A stretch of DNA of 42,640 nucleotides from positions 1 through 42,640 of the forward strand of contig DKPV01000086.1 of the NCBI GenBank assembly GCA_002471375.1, in the 5' to 3' direction. Each line of letters opens with the position of its first letter. The stretch's first letter is position 1. Positions 16,037 through 25,458 of the stretch are shown here, in pieces. Below the pieces are notes generated by a model. That model saw only the letters and a program-made list of their open reading frames with translations. It searched no databases and was not told the origin of the DNA. The translations under genes and the position numbers were made by a program. The stretch is from Flavobacteriales bacterium UBA7325. GTDB taxonomy: Bacteria; Bacteroidota; Bacteroidia; Flavobacteriales_D; Crocinitomicaceae.

Positions 16037-17821
16037 ATGGCAGAAAAAAAGAAGATCGTAAAAGGAATTTACAATTGGACCTTCATGGCAATTGTTATCG
16101 TTGCCGTTGTTCTAATCAACATAGTGAGCTCTTTCATTTATACGAGAGTTGATATGACTGAAGATCAGCGTTATTCGCTCGCACCAGGAACAATTACGTT
16201 CTTAGAGAATACGAATCAATTTAAGAGTAGATTAAATATTAAAATTTACCTCGAAGGAAATCTTCCAGCTGAAATAAAGCACTTCAGAGATGCCATCGAG
16301 GATAAATTAAAGGAGTTTAAGTTGTACGCAGGCGACAGAATCGAGTATCAGTTCATCAATCCACAAGTTGGGACTGATGAGGAGAAACGTGAACTTTTCG
16401 AAAACTTGTTCGCCGAGGGTAAAGGAATACTCCCAATGGATCTTCTATACATGAAAGAGGGTAGTCAGACCAAAATGATGTTATGGCCAGGCGCTGTGAT
16501 CGAATATGGCGGATCTACTGTGAATACTGTACAGTTCTTACCTGGATCAAAGACAGCTGAACCTTACCATTTGAATGAAGTTAATGGCATGATTCAAAAC
16601 TCTGTGAACAATCTAGAATACATGTTAGTCAGCTCTATTCGCAGATCTACGCAGGAGTATCGCCCTCGAGTTGGCTTTTTGCAAGGACATGGTGAACTTG
16701 AATTTAAGGAAACGCAGCGTATCAGAGCGATGATTTCGCCCTACTTTTCTGTTACGGATGTTGAATTAAATGATTCTCTTGGATCACTTGATAATATTGA
16801 CGGATTGGTAATCGCACGGCCAACTACAAAGTTTTCAGATAAAGACTTATACATTATTGATCAGTTCGTAATGACTGGAGGTCGACTGATGTGTTTTATC
16901 GATAAATTAGAATTGCCTGAAGACACTCTTGATGCTGTCGGATCAACTCACACGAGTAGATACAATCTAGGCTTAGATCGAATGCTATTTGATTATGGAC
17001 TCAAGATCAATGATAACTATGTGATTGATGCTCGTTGTGGTGTCAAGATGGTACCCTTCTCTAATCAATCAGCAATTCCATGGTTCTTCCACGTCTTGGC
17101 GACACCAACATCACACGCCATTACCCGAAACCTAGAACCTGTATCACTTGAGTACACAGGTGAAATTCAGTTCGTTGGAAATGATCCAGATGTTGCCTTA
17201 ACGCCTATATTGACTTCAAGCACCAATTCTTCAGCTACAGGCTTAGCTCCAATGGTGAACTTGATGATGCCTAATAATTATGGACAGAATCCTAAATTGG
17301 CTCCAGACCCAACAAGCGAGCAAAATAAAAAGTGCGTTGCCGGTTTAGCTGAGGGTACTTTCGACTCATATTTTAAGAACCGACTCGTTGGTGCTTTTGC
17401 TAATAATCCGGATGCTGAATTCAGAAAACAAAGTGTTAAAGAAGGAAAGGTACTGGTAGTTGGAAACGGACGATTCATTGCAAATGAATACGATTCGATG
17501 CCAAACAAACAAGGGACGGCCATGATGTACCGACCGAAGCAGCTGAATAACTTACAATACAACGAAGACATGCTTCGCCTTAAAGTACAGCACTATTTTG
17601 GGAATCAAGAGTTTTTCCAAAACATGACTGATTACATGCTAGGAGACAATTCAGTTCTTGACTTAAGGAGTAAACAAATTGATATCCATGAAATGGATAA
17701 CGAAAAAGTTAAGAATGACGGCTCTTTCTACAAAATGATCAATGTTGGCTTGCCAATCGTTCTTATTCTGTTTCTTGGCTTCACGCTTAACTTTATACGA
17801 AAGCGTAAGTACGCAAGATAA
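16037..17821 (+). CDS. gldG: Gliding motility-associated ABC transporter substrate-binding protein GldG
   Basis: A 594-residue protein anchored at both ends: a membrane segment near residues 12-34 (WTFMAIVIVAVVLINIVSSF) and another close to the C-terminus (INVGLPIVLILFLGFTLNFI). Between them is a large periplasmic domain with VDMTEDQRYSLAPGTITFL and RPRVGFLQGHGELEF, typical of GldG/ABC-type uncharacterised transport (IFT52-like) domains. It partners GldF. Motility or a role in T9SS-linked surface functions is inferred from the family. It is followed 12 bases later by a DUF4340-like gene in the same run. Confidence 0.93.
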   Translation: MAEKKKIVKGIYNWTFMAIVIVAVVLINIVSSFIYTRVDMTEDQRYSLAPGTITFLENTNQFKSRLNIKIYLEGNLPAEIKHFRDAIEDKLKEFKLYAGDRIEYQFINPQVGTDEEKRELFENLFAEGKGILPMDLLYMKEGSQTKMMLWPGAVIEYGGSTVNTVQFLPGSKTAEPYHLNEVNGMIQNSVNNLEYMLVSSIRRSTQEYRPRVGFLQGHGELEFKETQRIRAMISPYFSVTDVELNDSLGSLDNIDGLVIARPTTKFSDKDLYIIDQFVMTGGRLMCFIDKLELPEDTLDAVGSTHTSRYNLGLDRMLFDYGLKINDNYVIDARCGVKMVPFSNQSAIPWFFHVLATPTSHAITRNLEPVSLEYTGEIQFVGNDPDVALTPILTSSTNSSATGLAPMVNLMMPNNYGQNPKLAPDPTSEQNKKCVAGLAEGTFDSYFKNRLVGAFANNPDAEFRKQSVKEGKVLVVGNGRFIANEYDSMPNKQGTAMMYRPKQLNNLQYNEDMLRLKVQHYFGNQEFFQNMTDYMLGDNSVLDLRSKQIDIHEMDNEKVKNDGSFYKMINVGLPIVLILFLGFTLNFIRKRKYAR

Positions 17822-17833
17822 ACACTACTGATC

Positions 17834-18883
17834 ATGAAAAAACTAATTATACTAGTAATAGCCGTTGGAGGTTTAGTCGGCCTAGGCTTTTATATCTCAT
17901 CACTTTTCGAGAATGAAGGCAAGTCAGACACGGAACTAATTGACTTTGCTATTGAGGACATATCAACGGTAGACAAAGTAATCATCACCGATAAGTTTGC
18001 ACGTACATTTGAAATCCGAAAGAAAGGCAAGGTTTGGACTGACAAAGATGGCGGATGTATCACTCAAGAAAATGCAGCCTTTGTATTGGAAGCATTCGAA
18101 AAAATCGAATTCAAAGGTTATTTACCAGATAGTTCACACGCGAACTACACTAAAATGATGACGGCTCAACACTTAAAAGTTGAGATTTTTCAATCGGGTG
18201 AATGGACAAAAACCTGGTACCTAGGACCTACAGCTCCGGACCATCATGGTCAAATAATGCTTCTCGACTCTAAAGAACACGGACAGAGTGACATCCCTGT
18301 ACTGATGAAGATTAAAGGAATGAATGGCATAATCGAACCAAGATTCTTTGCTGACAATCGAGAATGGGCATGTACTGGAATTTTCGCACTATCTGTGGAA
18401 GATATATCAGCAGTAGATGTTAAGTTCAATGATGAGCCAGAGAGAAGCTTTAAAATCACTAAAAACGGTTCAGATTTAAAGGCATATCATCAAGGAAAGA
18501 GAATGATGGATGCTGAACCAGACATGATGTTTAGATACTTGAACAAGTTTAAGAAAATCAATTATAACCTGCAGAATTTTGAACTTACCAACGCTCAAGT
18601 AGACAGCGTAAAAAGATCAACTCCTTTTGCAACATTGAGTTTGAAAGAAACGAATGGCAAAACGTCAAAGCTGAGATGCTTTAGAATGAAAGCTCCTGTT
18701 GCTGTAGAAGCTGACTTTGGTAACATTGAAGATACGAACCGAGACAAATTCTGGTGCGAATTACCCGATGGAATGCTTGTAAAGTGTCAATACTTTGTAT
18801 TCAATCCGATCCTTCTAGGTCATGTGTATTTCCCTATGGACTTGAGTATGCTCAAAACTGAAGACGGTATTCGACAGAAATAG
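17834..18883 (+). CDS. DUF4340-like membrane-anchored protein, linked to gldFG
   Basis: A 349-residue protein with one N-terminal membrane segment (KKLIILVIAVGGLVGLGFYI) and a periplasmic body rich in beta strands. Repeated units such as VDKVIITDKFARTFEIRKKG, with KVWTDKDG, and later VDVKFNDEPERSFKITKNG, resemble the DUF4340 pattern of paired 'I..I.l......l.k....W' blocks. DUF4340 proteins commonly follow GldG-like ABC components, so it probably belongs to the same envelope complex. No catalytic residues are evident. It is 12 bases after gldG and 98 bases before dnaN. Confidence 0.6.
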   Translation: MKKLIILVIAVGGLVGLGFYISSLFENEGKSDTELIDFAIEDISTVDKVIITDKFARTFEIRKKGKVWTDKDGGCITQENAAFVLEAFEKIEFKGYLPDSSHANYTKMMTAQHLKVEIFQSGEWTKTWYLGPTAPDHHGQIMLLDSKEHGQSDIPVLMKIKGMNGIIEPRFFADNREWACTGIFALSVEDISAVDVKFNDEPERSFKITKNGSDLKAYHQGKRMMDAEPDMMFRYLNKFKKINYNLQNFELTNAQVDSVKRSTPFATLSLKETNGKTSKLRCFRMKAPVAVEADFGNIEDTNRDKFWCELPDGMLVKCQYFVFNPILLGHVYFPMDLSMLKTEDGIRQK

Positions 18884-18932
18884 CGTTCAACCTTGTTGAT
18901 AACTCGGTGAAAAAACGAAAGTCGGCATGCTT

Positions 18933-18959
18933 TTGTTTGGTGCGAAAATGATAATTTTG
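18933..18959 (+). promoter_or_regulatory. Candidate dnaN promoter
   Basis: TTG (18933-18935) and TAATTTTG (18952-18959) match both halves of the Bacteroidota promoter, with a 16-base spacer, slightly short of the usual 19-21. The -7 box ends 22 bases before the dnaN ATG. It would give dnaN its own transcript despite the upstream gld run. Confidence 0.5.
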
Positions 18960-18981
18960 ATTATGTTATAAATCGTATACA

Positions 18982-20097
18982 ATGAACTTTGTCATATCTA
19001 GTGCAAAATTACTAAAGCACCTTCAAGGAATCTCAGGAGTCCTGAGTACAAGCAATACTCTTCCAATTCTTGATAACTTCTTATTCGAAATTTCTGATCA
19101 ACAGTTAACTGTTTCAGCATCTGATTTAGAGACTACTATGCGCACGTCTTTAGAAATCGAAGCGAAAGAAGAGGGAAAAATTGCAATACCAGCTAAGCTC
19201 CTGCTTGATGTATTGAAAAACCTTCCGGATCAGCCTTGTACTTTCTTGGTTGACGACGAAACTTATTCAATAGAAATCGCTTATGATAACGGTAAGTCTA
19301 AAATGGTTGGATTTAACGGAGATGACTTCCCAAGAGTTCCATCATTAGATAACTCTAATTCAATTAGAATCTCTGGAAGCATACTCGCGAATGCAATCAA
19401 CAAGACTCTGTTCGCAACAGGAGTTGATGATCTTCGTCCAGTAATGAGCGGTGTATTCTGCCAATTTTCACCTGAAAGCATCACTTTCGTAGCTACTGAC
19501 GCACATAAGCTCGTTCGCTACACGAGAACAGATTCACAGGCTGATGGAAGCTCTTCATTTATCCTTCCAAAGAAACCATTGAATCTAGTAAAGGGAAACC
19601 TGAAAGGTGATGAGGAAGTACAACTTGAATACAATGATTCAAATGCTGTTTTCATGTTCAACGATATCGTTCTTGTTTGTCGTTTGATTGATGGGAAATA
19701 CCCGAACTATGAAGCGGTAATTCCTAAAGAGAATCCGAATGTGTTAACGATTGATCGTCTACAATTACTCAGCTCAATCAAGAGGGTATCAATTTTTTCG
19801 AACAAAACTACGCACCAAATCAAGCTTAAATTGGCTGGTTCTGAATTGGCATTATCTGCAGAGGATATCGATTTCGCAAATGAAGCGAATGAAAGATTGA
19901 CGTGTAACTATGCTGGTGAGGATATGGAAATTGGATTCAACTCTAGATTCTTAATGGAGATGCTGAACAATATAGATTCTATGGAGGTTCGCTTAGAAAT
20001 GAGTGAATCAAGTAGAGCGGGTCTATTGATTCCATCAGATCTACAAAAGAATGAAGATATATTAATGCTTGTGATGCCAGTGATGTTAAATCGCTAA
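18982..20097 (+). CDS. dnaN: DNA polymerase III subunit beta (sliding clamp)
   Basis: A 371-residue protein of normal length for the beta clamp, with three repeated clamp folds. Recognisable parts are the start FVISSAKLLKHLQGISGVLS, then NTLPILDNFLFEI, DDLRPVMSGVFCQF with the FVATDAHKLVRY segment in the second domain, and the C-terminal end ILMLVMPVMLNR that forms the partner-binding groove. It holds the replicative polymerase on DNA. It is unlinked here from dnaA, as is common in Bacteroidota, and follows the gldFG run. A terminator follows. Confidence 0.96.
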   Translation: MNFVISSAKLLKHLQGISGVLSTSNTLPILDNFLFEISDQQLTVSASDLETTMRTSLEIEAKEEGKIAIPAKLLLDVLKNLPDQPCTFLVDDETYSIEIAYDNGKSKMVGFNGDDFPRVPSLDNSNSIRISGSILANAINKTLFATGVDDLRPVMSGVFCQFSPESITFVATDAHKLVRYTRTDSQADGSSSFILPKKPLNLVKGNLKGDEEVQLEYNDSNAVFMFNDIVLVCRLIDGKYPNYEAVIPKENPNVLTIDRLQLLSSIKRVSIFSNKTTHQIKLKLAGSELALSAEDIDFANEANERLTCNYAGEDMEIGFNSRFLMEMLNNIDSMEVRLEMSESSRAGLLIPSDLQKNEDILMLVMPVMLNR

Positions 20098-20121
20098 GCC
20101 CAAGCCTCTATACTATTAAAG

Positions 20122-20149
20122 CAGTCTATTGAATAGGCTGTTTTTTTTT
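20122..20149 (+). terminator. Rho-independent terminator of dnaN
   Basis: CAGTCTATT and AATAGGCTG form a hairpin with one G-T pair and a tight loop, followed by nine T. It is 24 bases after the dnaN stop. Confidence 0.8.
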
Positions 20150-20189
20150 GCTCAAGATTAATTTGATATGATCTAATTCTAGGATGGAA

Positions 20190-22652
20190 CTAACGATTTC
20201 TATTCTTTCTTTTGAAATAAAGAACATCGATATAAAGCAATAGCTTCATGGATATGCTGTTCGTCTGAGGCTGGTCAAACAATTTGTCAAACGAATTAAA
20301 ATAAGATGGAACGACGGTGTTTTGCGAATTGAATATGTTGTTTTTATACACTATTCTCAACTCGCTCCCGGGAGTAAATACCCATCGATAGTTCAGATCT
20401 AAGGTGAAAGCATTGTAATTCGTATTGTGTGCAGACTCACCATCATCATTTAAAGGAAGATAAGTCGTTGAAACCTGATTACCCTCATCTAACAGCTCTT
20501 TGAAGTAATTGTACTCAACCTGCTGCCAATAATGGCGTAATCTGAGATCAACACCCATTCTCTTAGTGAAGATATACTCCAATTGTATTGAGTTTTCCGT
20601 GATTCTGCGATTCCGATACCCCATCAAAATCTCATCAGAGTAATTTTCATCTAATGAACTAACATAACCAAAATCATGTGTAATAAACTCCCAATTTGAT
20701 CGTAAGACCAGGAACATCTTATCTGAAACCCTCATCCGTGGGCTAACATTAATGAATGTTGTCTTCATAGCAGAACCAAAAAATTGCTTAATTCCTGAAC
20801 GCACATCAAGTGCAAATTTCTTACTGTAGTCCGTTGAGACAAATCCTGAAATCCGTCCACTCGATCCAAATCCCACCTCTTTACCAAATTCTCTTGATTC
20901 AAAATGGTTGACCTCATTAAAGGGTCGAAAAGTTCCATTAACCCCTATGGTTGTGAAGTTCTTGGTTGTACCTCGTCCACTAAAATCAATTCCACTATTG
21001 GCATAAACCTGTGGCTTATATAACGCCGCATAATGAACTCCTACATCAGCCCATCTTCTCAGGAACCATCGGTTCGCTTCAAAATCACGCCAATTCAATC
21101 GAGCACCAACAAATCGTTCATTATTATTGTAAAGGAAGCCAAGGTCGTTTGGGTCGTATGTATCGCTTTCCTCAAAATAATCGAGGGCATACCCCCAAGT
21201 TCCACTCACTTTCTCGAGAACAAAACTGGCACTATGACCAAAAACTGGAGTCTCCCCTTCAAAAACCGATGAAATTTTAATTCCCGAATTGATATTAAAC
21301 CTTCCATCTTTAGAGAAGAGTGACGATTCGATCACAGAGACATTTGCATCTCTATTAGCTCCGGCTCTCATTACATTGGTGTTTACGAACGAAACGCTGC
21401 TATTATTTTGGAGATTCTGCGACAACACAAAGACGTTGTAGTTAGTCAGAGGATGTGTATTCACAACCCGTTGAACTCCATTAGAATCCGCCACGATGGC
21501 CTGAAGCTCTCCCTCAATTGCATTGAAGACTCCGATTCCAAGCCCACTCTTTGTTCTCCCTGAAACCTTCGTTCCATTCAGTAATGCTGCTAGGTCTGGA
21601 TTACTTATCACCTCCTCTCCTATTGAGTCAGCCAAAGATAATGAGGCAGCAGAATAATTGTATGGCTGTGCTCCTATCCTTCGTGAATAGAATACATTAC
21701 CAATGCTAAAAAGATCAGTTCCTTCAAGAAAGAAAGGTCGATTCTCATCAAACCTAACCTCAAAAGGACCGAGATTCAACACCTGCTTATCGGAGGTTGT
21801 TTGTCCGAAATCAGGAATCAGGGTCATATCAAGTGTGAAAGCATCATTTAATCCATACTTCAAATCTAGGCCTCCTGTCAATCTACTTTTCCAGACTTGT
21901 TTTTCGAGTGTGTAGTCGTATGAATTCTCTAAATATCCCGTTGCATATGGTGTAAACGAGAGGCGCACAGGAGATTTCACATTTGATATCCCCTTCATAA
22001 CTCCCGATTGAGTTATTTCACCAAAATCACTTGGATTCACTGGGCTCCAGAATGATTTCTCTCGATCCCGTCTCACCTCACGCACGAGGTTTATATTCCA
22101 CTCTTGCACCGATTTATTCGGGAATCGCAACGCAGAGAATGGTATTTTCATCTCAAACGACCAGCCATAGTCTTGTTTCTTCACTGAACTTTTCCAAACT
22201 GCATTCCAAGAAAAATCAGATCCATTGGTAAATAGTAAGCCATCGATTTCAACTCCAGCAGCAGTAACAATGAATGCAAATGAACTTGTATTGGCTGCAT
22301 AGGGATCCAGCGTTATGCCGAATCTGTCCGCGTTACCCACATCATCTCGTTGCGACAAACTATAACTTACAGAATCTGGTGAAGGATCGAAAAGTTCACC
22401 AGCAACATAGAGCGCTTTATCATCGTAACACAATCTAACCTTTGATACATATCTAGATTCAGTTCCGTACTCAGGATAGTTGGTAATGAAGTCTGAAGCC
22501 AATCCAGCATCCGCCCACGCAGCATCATCTACTTCACCGTCAATTGCAATAGCATCTGTTATTCTATGAATAGAATACTTCTTCTGAGCAGTTGCAAAAA
22601 CAGGTAGCATTACCGTTATGGAGAAGACAATATGGAGAAGACTGATGCGCAT
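20190..22652 (-). CDS. DUF5916 outer-membrane protein with CBM9-like N-terminal domain
   Basis: An 820-residue exported protein. After a signal peptide ending ATAQ (about residue 22) comes a carbohydrate-binding family 9-like domain (about 27-220): AIDGEVDDAAWADA, VRLCYDDKALYVAGELFDPS and WSFEMKIPFSALRFP. The remainder is the DUF5916 region, rich in alternating strands, with PDFGQTTSDKQVLNLGPFEV and RFDENRPFFLEGTDLF, the family signature. Such proteins are predicted outer-membrane beta-barrels; substrate and function are unknown. The chain ends in a basic KRKNRNR tail. It is the last of two minus-strand genes, 105 bases after comEC, with its own -7 box. Confidence 0.88.
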   Translation of the reverse strand: MRISLLHIVFSITVMLPVFATAQKKYSIHRITDAIAIDGEVDDAAWADAGLASDFITNYPEYGTESRYVSKVRLCYDDKALYVAGELFDPSPDSVSYSLSQRDDVGNADRFGITLDPYAANTSSFAFIVTAAGVEIDGLLFTNGSDFSWNAVWKSSVKKQDYGWSFEMKIPFSALRFPNKSVQEWNINLVREVRRDREKSFWSPVNPSDFGEITQSGVMKGISNVKSPVRLSFTPYATGYLENSYDYTLEKQVWKSRLTGGLDLKYGLNDAFTLDMTLIPDFGQTTSDKQVLNLGPFEVRFDENRPFFLEGTDLFSIGNVFYSRRIGAQPYNYSAASLSLADSIGEEVISNPDLAALLNGTKVSGRTKSGLGIGVFNAIEGELQAIVADSNGVQRVVNTHPLTNYNVFVLSQNLQNNSSVSFVNTNVMRAGANRDANVSVIESSLFSKDGRFNINSGIKISSVFEGETPVFGHSASFVLEKVSGTWGYALDYFEESDTYDPNDLGFLYNNNERFVGARLNWRDFEANRWFLRRWADVGVHYAALYKPQVYANSGIDFSGRGTTKNFTTIGVNGTFRPFNEVNHFESREFGKEVGFGSSGRISGFVSTDYSKKFALDVRSGIKQFFGSAMKTTFINVSPRMRVSDKMFLVLRSNWEFITHDFGYVSSLDENYSDEILMGYRNRRITENSIQLEYIFTKRMGVDLRLRHYWQQVEYNYFKELLDEGNQVSTTYLPLNDDGESAHNTNYNAFTLDLNYRWVFTPGSELRIVYKNNIFNSQNTVVPSYFNSFDKLFDQPQTNSISMKLLLYIDVLYFKRKNRNR

Positions 22653-22673
22653 TAAAAATCGGCGTTAACGCTG

Positions 22674-22681
22674 CAAAATTA
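22674..22681 (-). promoter_or_regulatory. Candidate -7 promoter box of the DUF5916 gene
   Basis: The minus strand reads TAATTTTG, a full TAnnTTTG match, 21 bases before the start at 22652. Possible TTG partners lie at spacings of 13 and 25, neither ideal. Confidence 0.45.
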
Positions 22682-22757
22682 CGGAATTCAACGGCAAGTA
22701 AAGAATCAATCGTACTTCGTACCGATTCATTTACTAAATGAACAGGCACAGTACACA

Positions 22758-24722
22758 CTATTTCAGAGGAATACGGTAGCAACCATTTCTCAAATTATAG
22801 GACGTCCTTTTACTTTGAATATATGGCATATCAACTATGTAGTCATCCTTAAATGGCACTACACGCGTACTAGTTCTTAAGAAGAAACTCTTATCCTTAG
22901 AAGGTAAAAGTATATGATATCCATTATCGAATTTGACGACTTTCATATAACCACCAGAAACCATAACACTAGTCTCTCCAAGACTCAAACGAACGAACTT
23001 AACTTTTCCAGGATGGATTTTGGAATATGCATCGATAAGAAAATCCAATCCATCTGTTAGACCATTTGTGGCATTATGTAGGCAAATTATATTATCACCC
23101 TGCTTCACCATCATCAGGAGCTGATTGGAATTAAACACAACAAATTCATTCCTTGTTATATTTTCATACCGTATAGCTTGAATAGCAATAATAAGGACCA
23201 TAGCTGCAAAGAGAGCAACCTTCAATACTATCATTTTTGACTTAGCCAGAACCACAATGAAAAGGATAATATATGCCGCTACGATTAAATACCATGGCAA
23301 TGTGAACCCAAATGCTACAGAGCCACTCAGGTGCTCTACCCACTCTACAAAAAATATCATCGCTGTGAGAGCAAAGCTTAAGAGCGCCGCGATCAACTTA
23401 CCAACAATTTTAACCCAGCTAGTCGCGAATAGAACCAGTCCTAAGCTCAAAACCAAGCCTGCAAACACCATCATGCCGATGTTAGTCAGAATGAAATAGT
23501 TAGGAAATTGATGAAAGTAATGCAGCGTTACCGGAATCGTAAAAACCTGTGCCGAAACTCCAACAGACGTTCCTTGCCACACTTTATTCAGCCATCGGTT
23601 TTTGATGAAGATTGATGATTGAATTGGCTTGTAGAGTAGGAATATCCCTAGCATTGCAAGATATGATAGTTGGAAACCTATATCATAGAGCATCAAAGGA
23701 TTGTAAGAAAGTAGTAGACATGCTGAAAAGAGTAATATATTCAAGCCATTACTTTGTTTACTGAAGATTTTCCCAAGTGCAATTAGCGAGAACATAATTG
23801 TAGCGCGCACAACCGAAGGAGAAAAACCAACAACTGCGGCATATATCCACAATATTCCAATTGCCAATAGTACTGCCCTATTCTTCTTGAGAATTTTGGA
23901 GAACCTTCCAAAAATAAAAAGAAGAATTTCTAGTATGATACCAATATGTAATCCCGAGACTGCTAAAACATGCATTGCACCCGCGGAACTAAAGCTCTTT
24001 TTCAGTTCGGGACGCAAAAGTGATTTATCTCCTAAAATCAGAGCCTTTGCAACGGCTAAATTGGATTCATCCAAATTTTCACCCAAAATTTCATCAAGTT
24101 GATGGTTGATACTATCCCGAGTTTTTTCAAACCAAGAGGGCTCTATCGAGCCGATATGGAGATATTGACTTTCGTCCATATACGCGATGCTATAAATGTT
24201 TTTGCTATTCCAATAGTGCTTCGAGTCAAATTCACCTGGATTGCCCTTGTTTGCTATTAATGTGAATGTTCCTCTCATTAAAACTTGATCATTTTTACTC
24301 AGTGCAGATGAATTTGTATAAACAAGTAATTTCTCCCGATGTGGAACATATGCATCTTCACCCACAATTGCCACTGATTCACAAACCATACGCTGCCAAA
24401 CCGATTCGGACTCATTCACTTCCAATACATTCAATAGCATCGTTGAGTTTATATACTCTCCCTGATCATCATTCCCAATGGCCATATCATCGAACCTGTT
24501 ATAATCCACTAGAACACCTCCAATAAATAAGATTCCCAAAACGACTCCAAAAGGGAATAAATAGTCGATTGGCTTTCGAAGAAATAAGCGAATAATTGCG
24601 ACAACGAGAACTGCCATAACCAACCAAGCAAGACTGTCATGCATGGCATAAGCGTCACCTAGAAAAATCCCTAGCGCGAATAGTGGTGTAATGTAAACGA
24701 ATGGTCGCCTGTAAAAATTCAT
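22758..24722 (-). CDS. comEC: ComEC/Rec2 family DNA uptake channel protein
   Basis: A 654-residue membrane protein. An N-terminal set of hydrophobic segments leads into a DUF4131-like periplasmic domain, with the NKGNPGEFDSKHYWNSKNIY segment near 155-175. The ComEC core follows: ALILGDKSLLRPELKKSFSS, then AGAMHVLAVSGLHIGIILEI, then GFSPSVVRATIM. ComEC carries single-stranded DNA across the inner membrane in natural transformation. The C-terminal part is short and lacks the HxHxDH metallo-beta-lactamase motif found in Firmicute ComEC, which is common in Bacteroidota. The start at 24722 matches the family N-terminus (RPFVYITPLFALGIFLG). It is divergent from the small repeat protein gene. Confidence 0.9.
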   Translation of the reverse strand: MNFYRRPFVYITPLFALGIFLGDAYAMHDSLAWLVMAVLVVAIIRLFLRKPIDYLFPFGVVLGILFIGGVLVDYNRFDDMAIGNDDQGEYINSTMLLNVLEVNESESVWQRMVCESVAIVGEDAYVPHREKLLVYTNSSALSKNDQVLMRGTFTLIANKGNPGEFDSKHYWNSKNIYSIAYMDESQYLHIGSIEPSWFEKTRDSINHQLDEILGENLDESNLAVAKALILGDKSLLRPELKKSFSSAGAMHVLAVSGLHIGIILEILLFIFGRFSKILKKNRAVLLAIGILWIYAAVVGFSPSVVRATIMFSLIALGKIFSKQSNGLNILLFSACLLLSYNPLMLYDIGFQLSYLAMLGIFLLYKPIQSSIFIKNRWLNKVWQGTSVGVSAQVFTIPVTLHYFHQFPNYFILTNIGMMVFAGLVLSLGLVLFATSWVKIVGKLIAALLSFALTAMIFFVEWVEHLSGSVAFGFTLPWYLIVAAYIILFIVVLAKSKMIVLKVALFAAMVLIIAIQAIRYENITRNEFVVFNSNQLLMMVKQGDNIICLHNATNGLTDGLDFLIDAYSKIHPGKVKFVRLSLGETSVMVSGGYMKVVKFDNGYHILLPSKDKSFFLRTSTRVVPFKDDYIVDMPYIQSKRTSYNLRNGCYRIPLK

Positions 24723-24806
24723 TTCCAGTGACTAATCTACAAAAAATAAGAGATCCTTGTCGTTCAACGAGATTAATCTAAGGCCTTTCGAAATTCCGAG
24801 CGTCTG

Positions 24807-24838
24807 TTGGCTTATTAAGCTATAGCCGAATATCTTAC
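24807..24838 (+). promoter_or_regulatory. Candidate promoter of the small two-repeat protein gene
   Basis: TTG (24807-24809), a 21-base spacer and TATCTTAC (24831-24838), one or two bases off TAnnTTTG. The ATG follows 22 bases later. Confidence 0.4.
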
Positions 24839-24860
24839 GGCCAGAAAAACAATAATTATT

Positions 24861-25331
24861 ATGGATATTAAAGATTTATTAGAGAACGAAACGATTAAAG
24901 GTCTGATGGACAAAATTGGAGTTCCTCCAGAAAAAGCCGAAGGATTTGCTAATCAAGCAATGAACTCTATAAAATCCAATTTCGACAAAGATCCTAAGCA
25001 GATGTCAAGTTTGCTTTCAGAAAATGAGAACACTGAAGGTGATATGATCTTATCAAAAGAGGTAGAAGATGATTTCGTCGATCGACTTATTAAAAAAGTT
25101 GGTTTACCAGAGAGTGTAGCTGGAATGGCAAAGTCAGCTATACCTCAGATTCTTGGACAATTCACAAACAAACTTTCTTCGAACGGCAAAAACGATGAAG
25201 GTGGAATCGCTGGGATGCTCAGTGGTATAACTGATATGTTTGGCGGTGATGAAGGTGGTTCTAAAAAATCTGGTGGATTCATGTCGATAATCATGGGACT
25301 TCTGAGAGGACTATTTAAAAAGGAAAAATAA
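24861..25331 (+). CDS. Small soluble protein with two similar helical modules, function unknown
   Basis: A 156-residue protein without signal peptide. Two related segments are visible: IKGLMDKIGVPPEKAEGFAN (13-32) and VDRLIKKVGLPESVAGMAKS (about 72-91), each a 'xxLxxKxGxPxxxAxxxA' helix pair, suggesting an internal duplication. The C-terminal third is glycine-rich (GGIAGMLSGITDMFGGDEGG, then SKKSGGFMSIIMGLLRGLFK), somewhat like DUF937/YidB-type small proteins. I cannot name a family with confidence. Its own promoter box and a strong terminator make it a stand-alone gene. It might be an assembly or stress protein, but nothing in the sequence shows this. Confidence 0.6.
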   Translation: MDIKDLLENETIKGLMDKIGVPPEKAEGFANQAMNSIKSNFDKDPKQMSSLLSENENTEGDMILSKEVEDDFVDRLIKKVGLPESVAGMAKSAIPQILGQFTNKLSSNGKNDEGGIAGMLSGITDMFGGDEGGSKKSGGFMSIIMGLLRGLFKKEK

Positions 25332-25350
25332 TCAACTATCTATATATCAA

Positions 25351-25371
25351 GGGGGCTGCAGCCCCCTTTTT
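25351..25371 (+). terminator. Rho-independent terminator of the two-repeat protein gene
   Basis: GGGGGCTGCAGCCCCC is a perfect 16-base palindrome (6-bp GC-rich stem, TGCA loop) followed by five T, 19 bases after the stop at 25331. Confidence 0.88.
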
Positions 25372-25458
25372 AGTTTTATAACGCTGAACATCTCGAAAGA
25401 ACATTAAATGAGTTAAAAAAGCACCTGCAGGGAATAAAGTTTTTTTCTAAATTACAAC

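Noticed and set aside
21011..21280. 89-residue plus-strand frame inside the DUF5916 gene
   Set aside because: Antisense shadow of the conserved barrel gene, without start context or domain.
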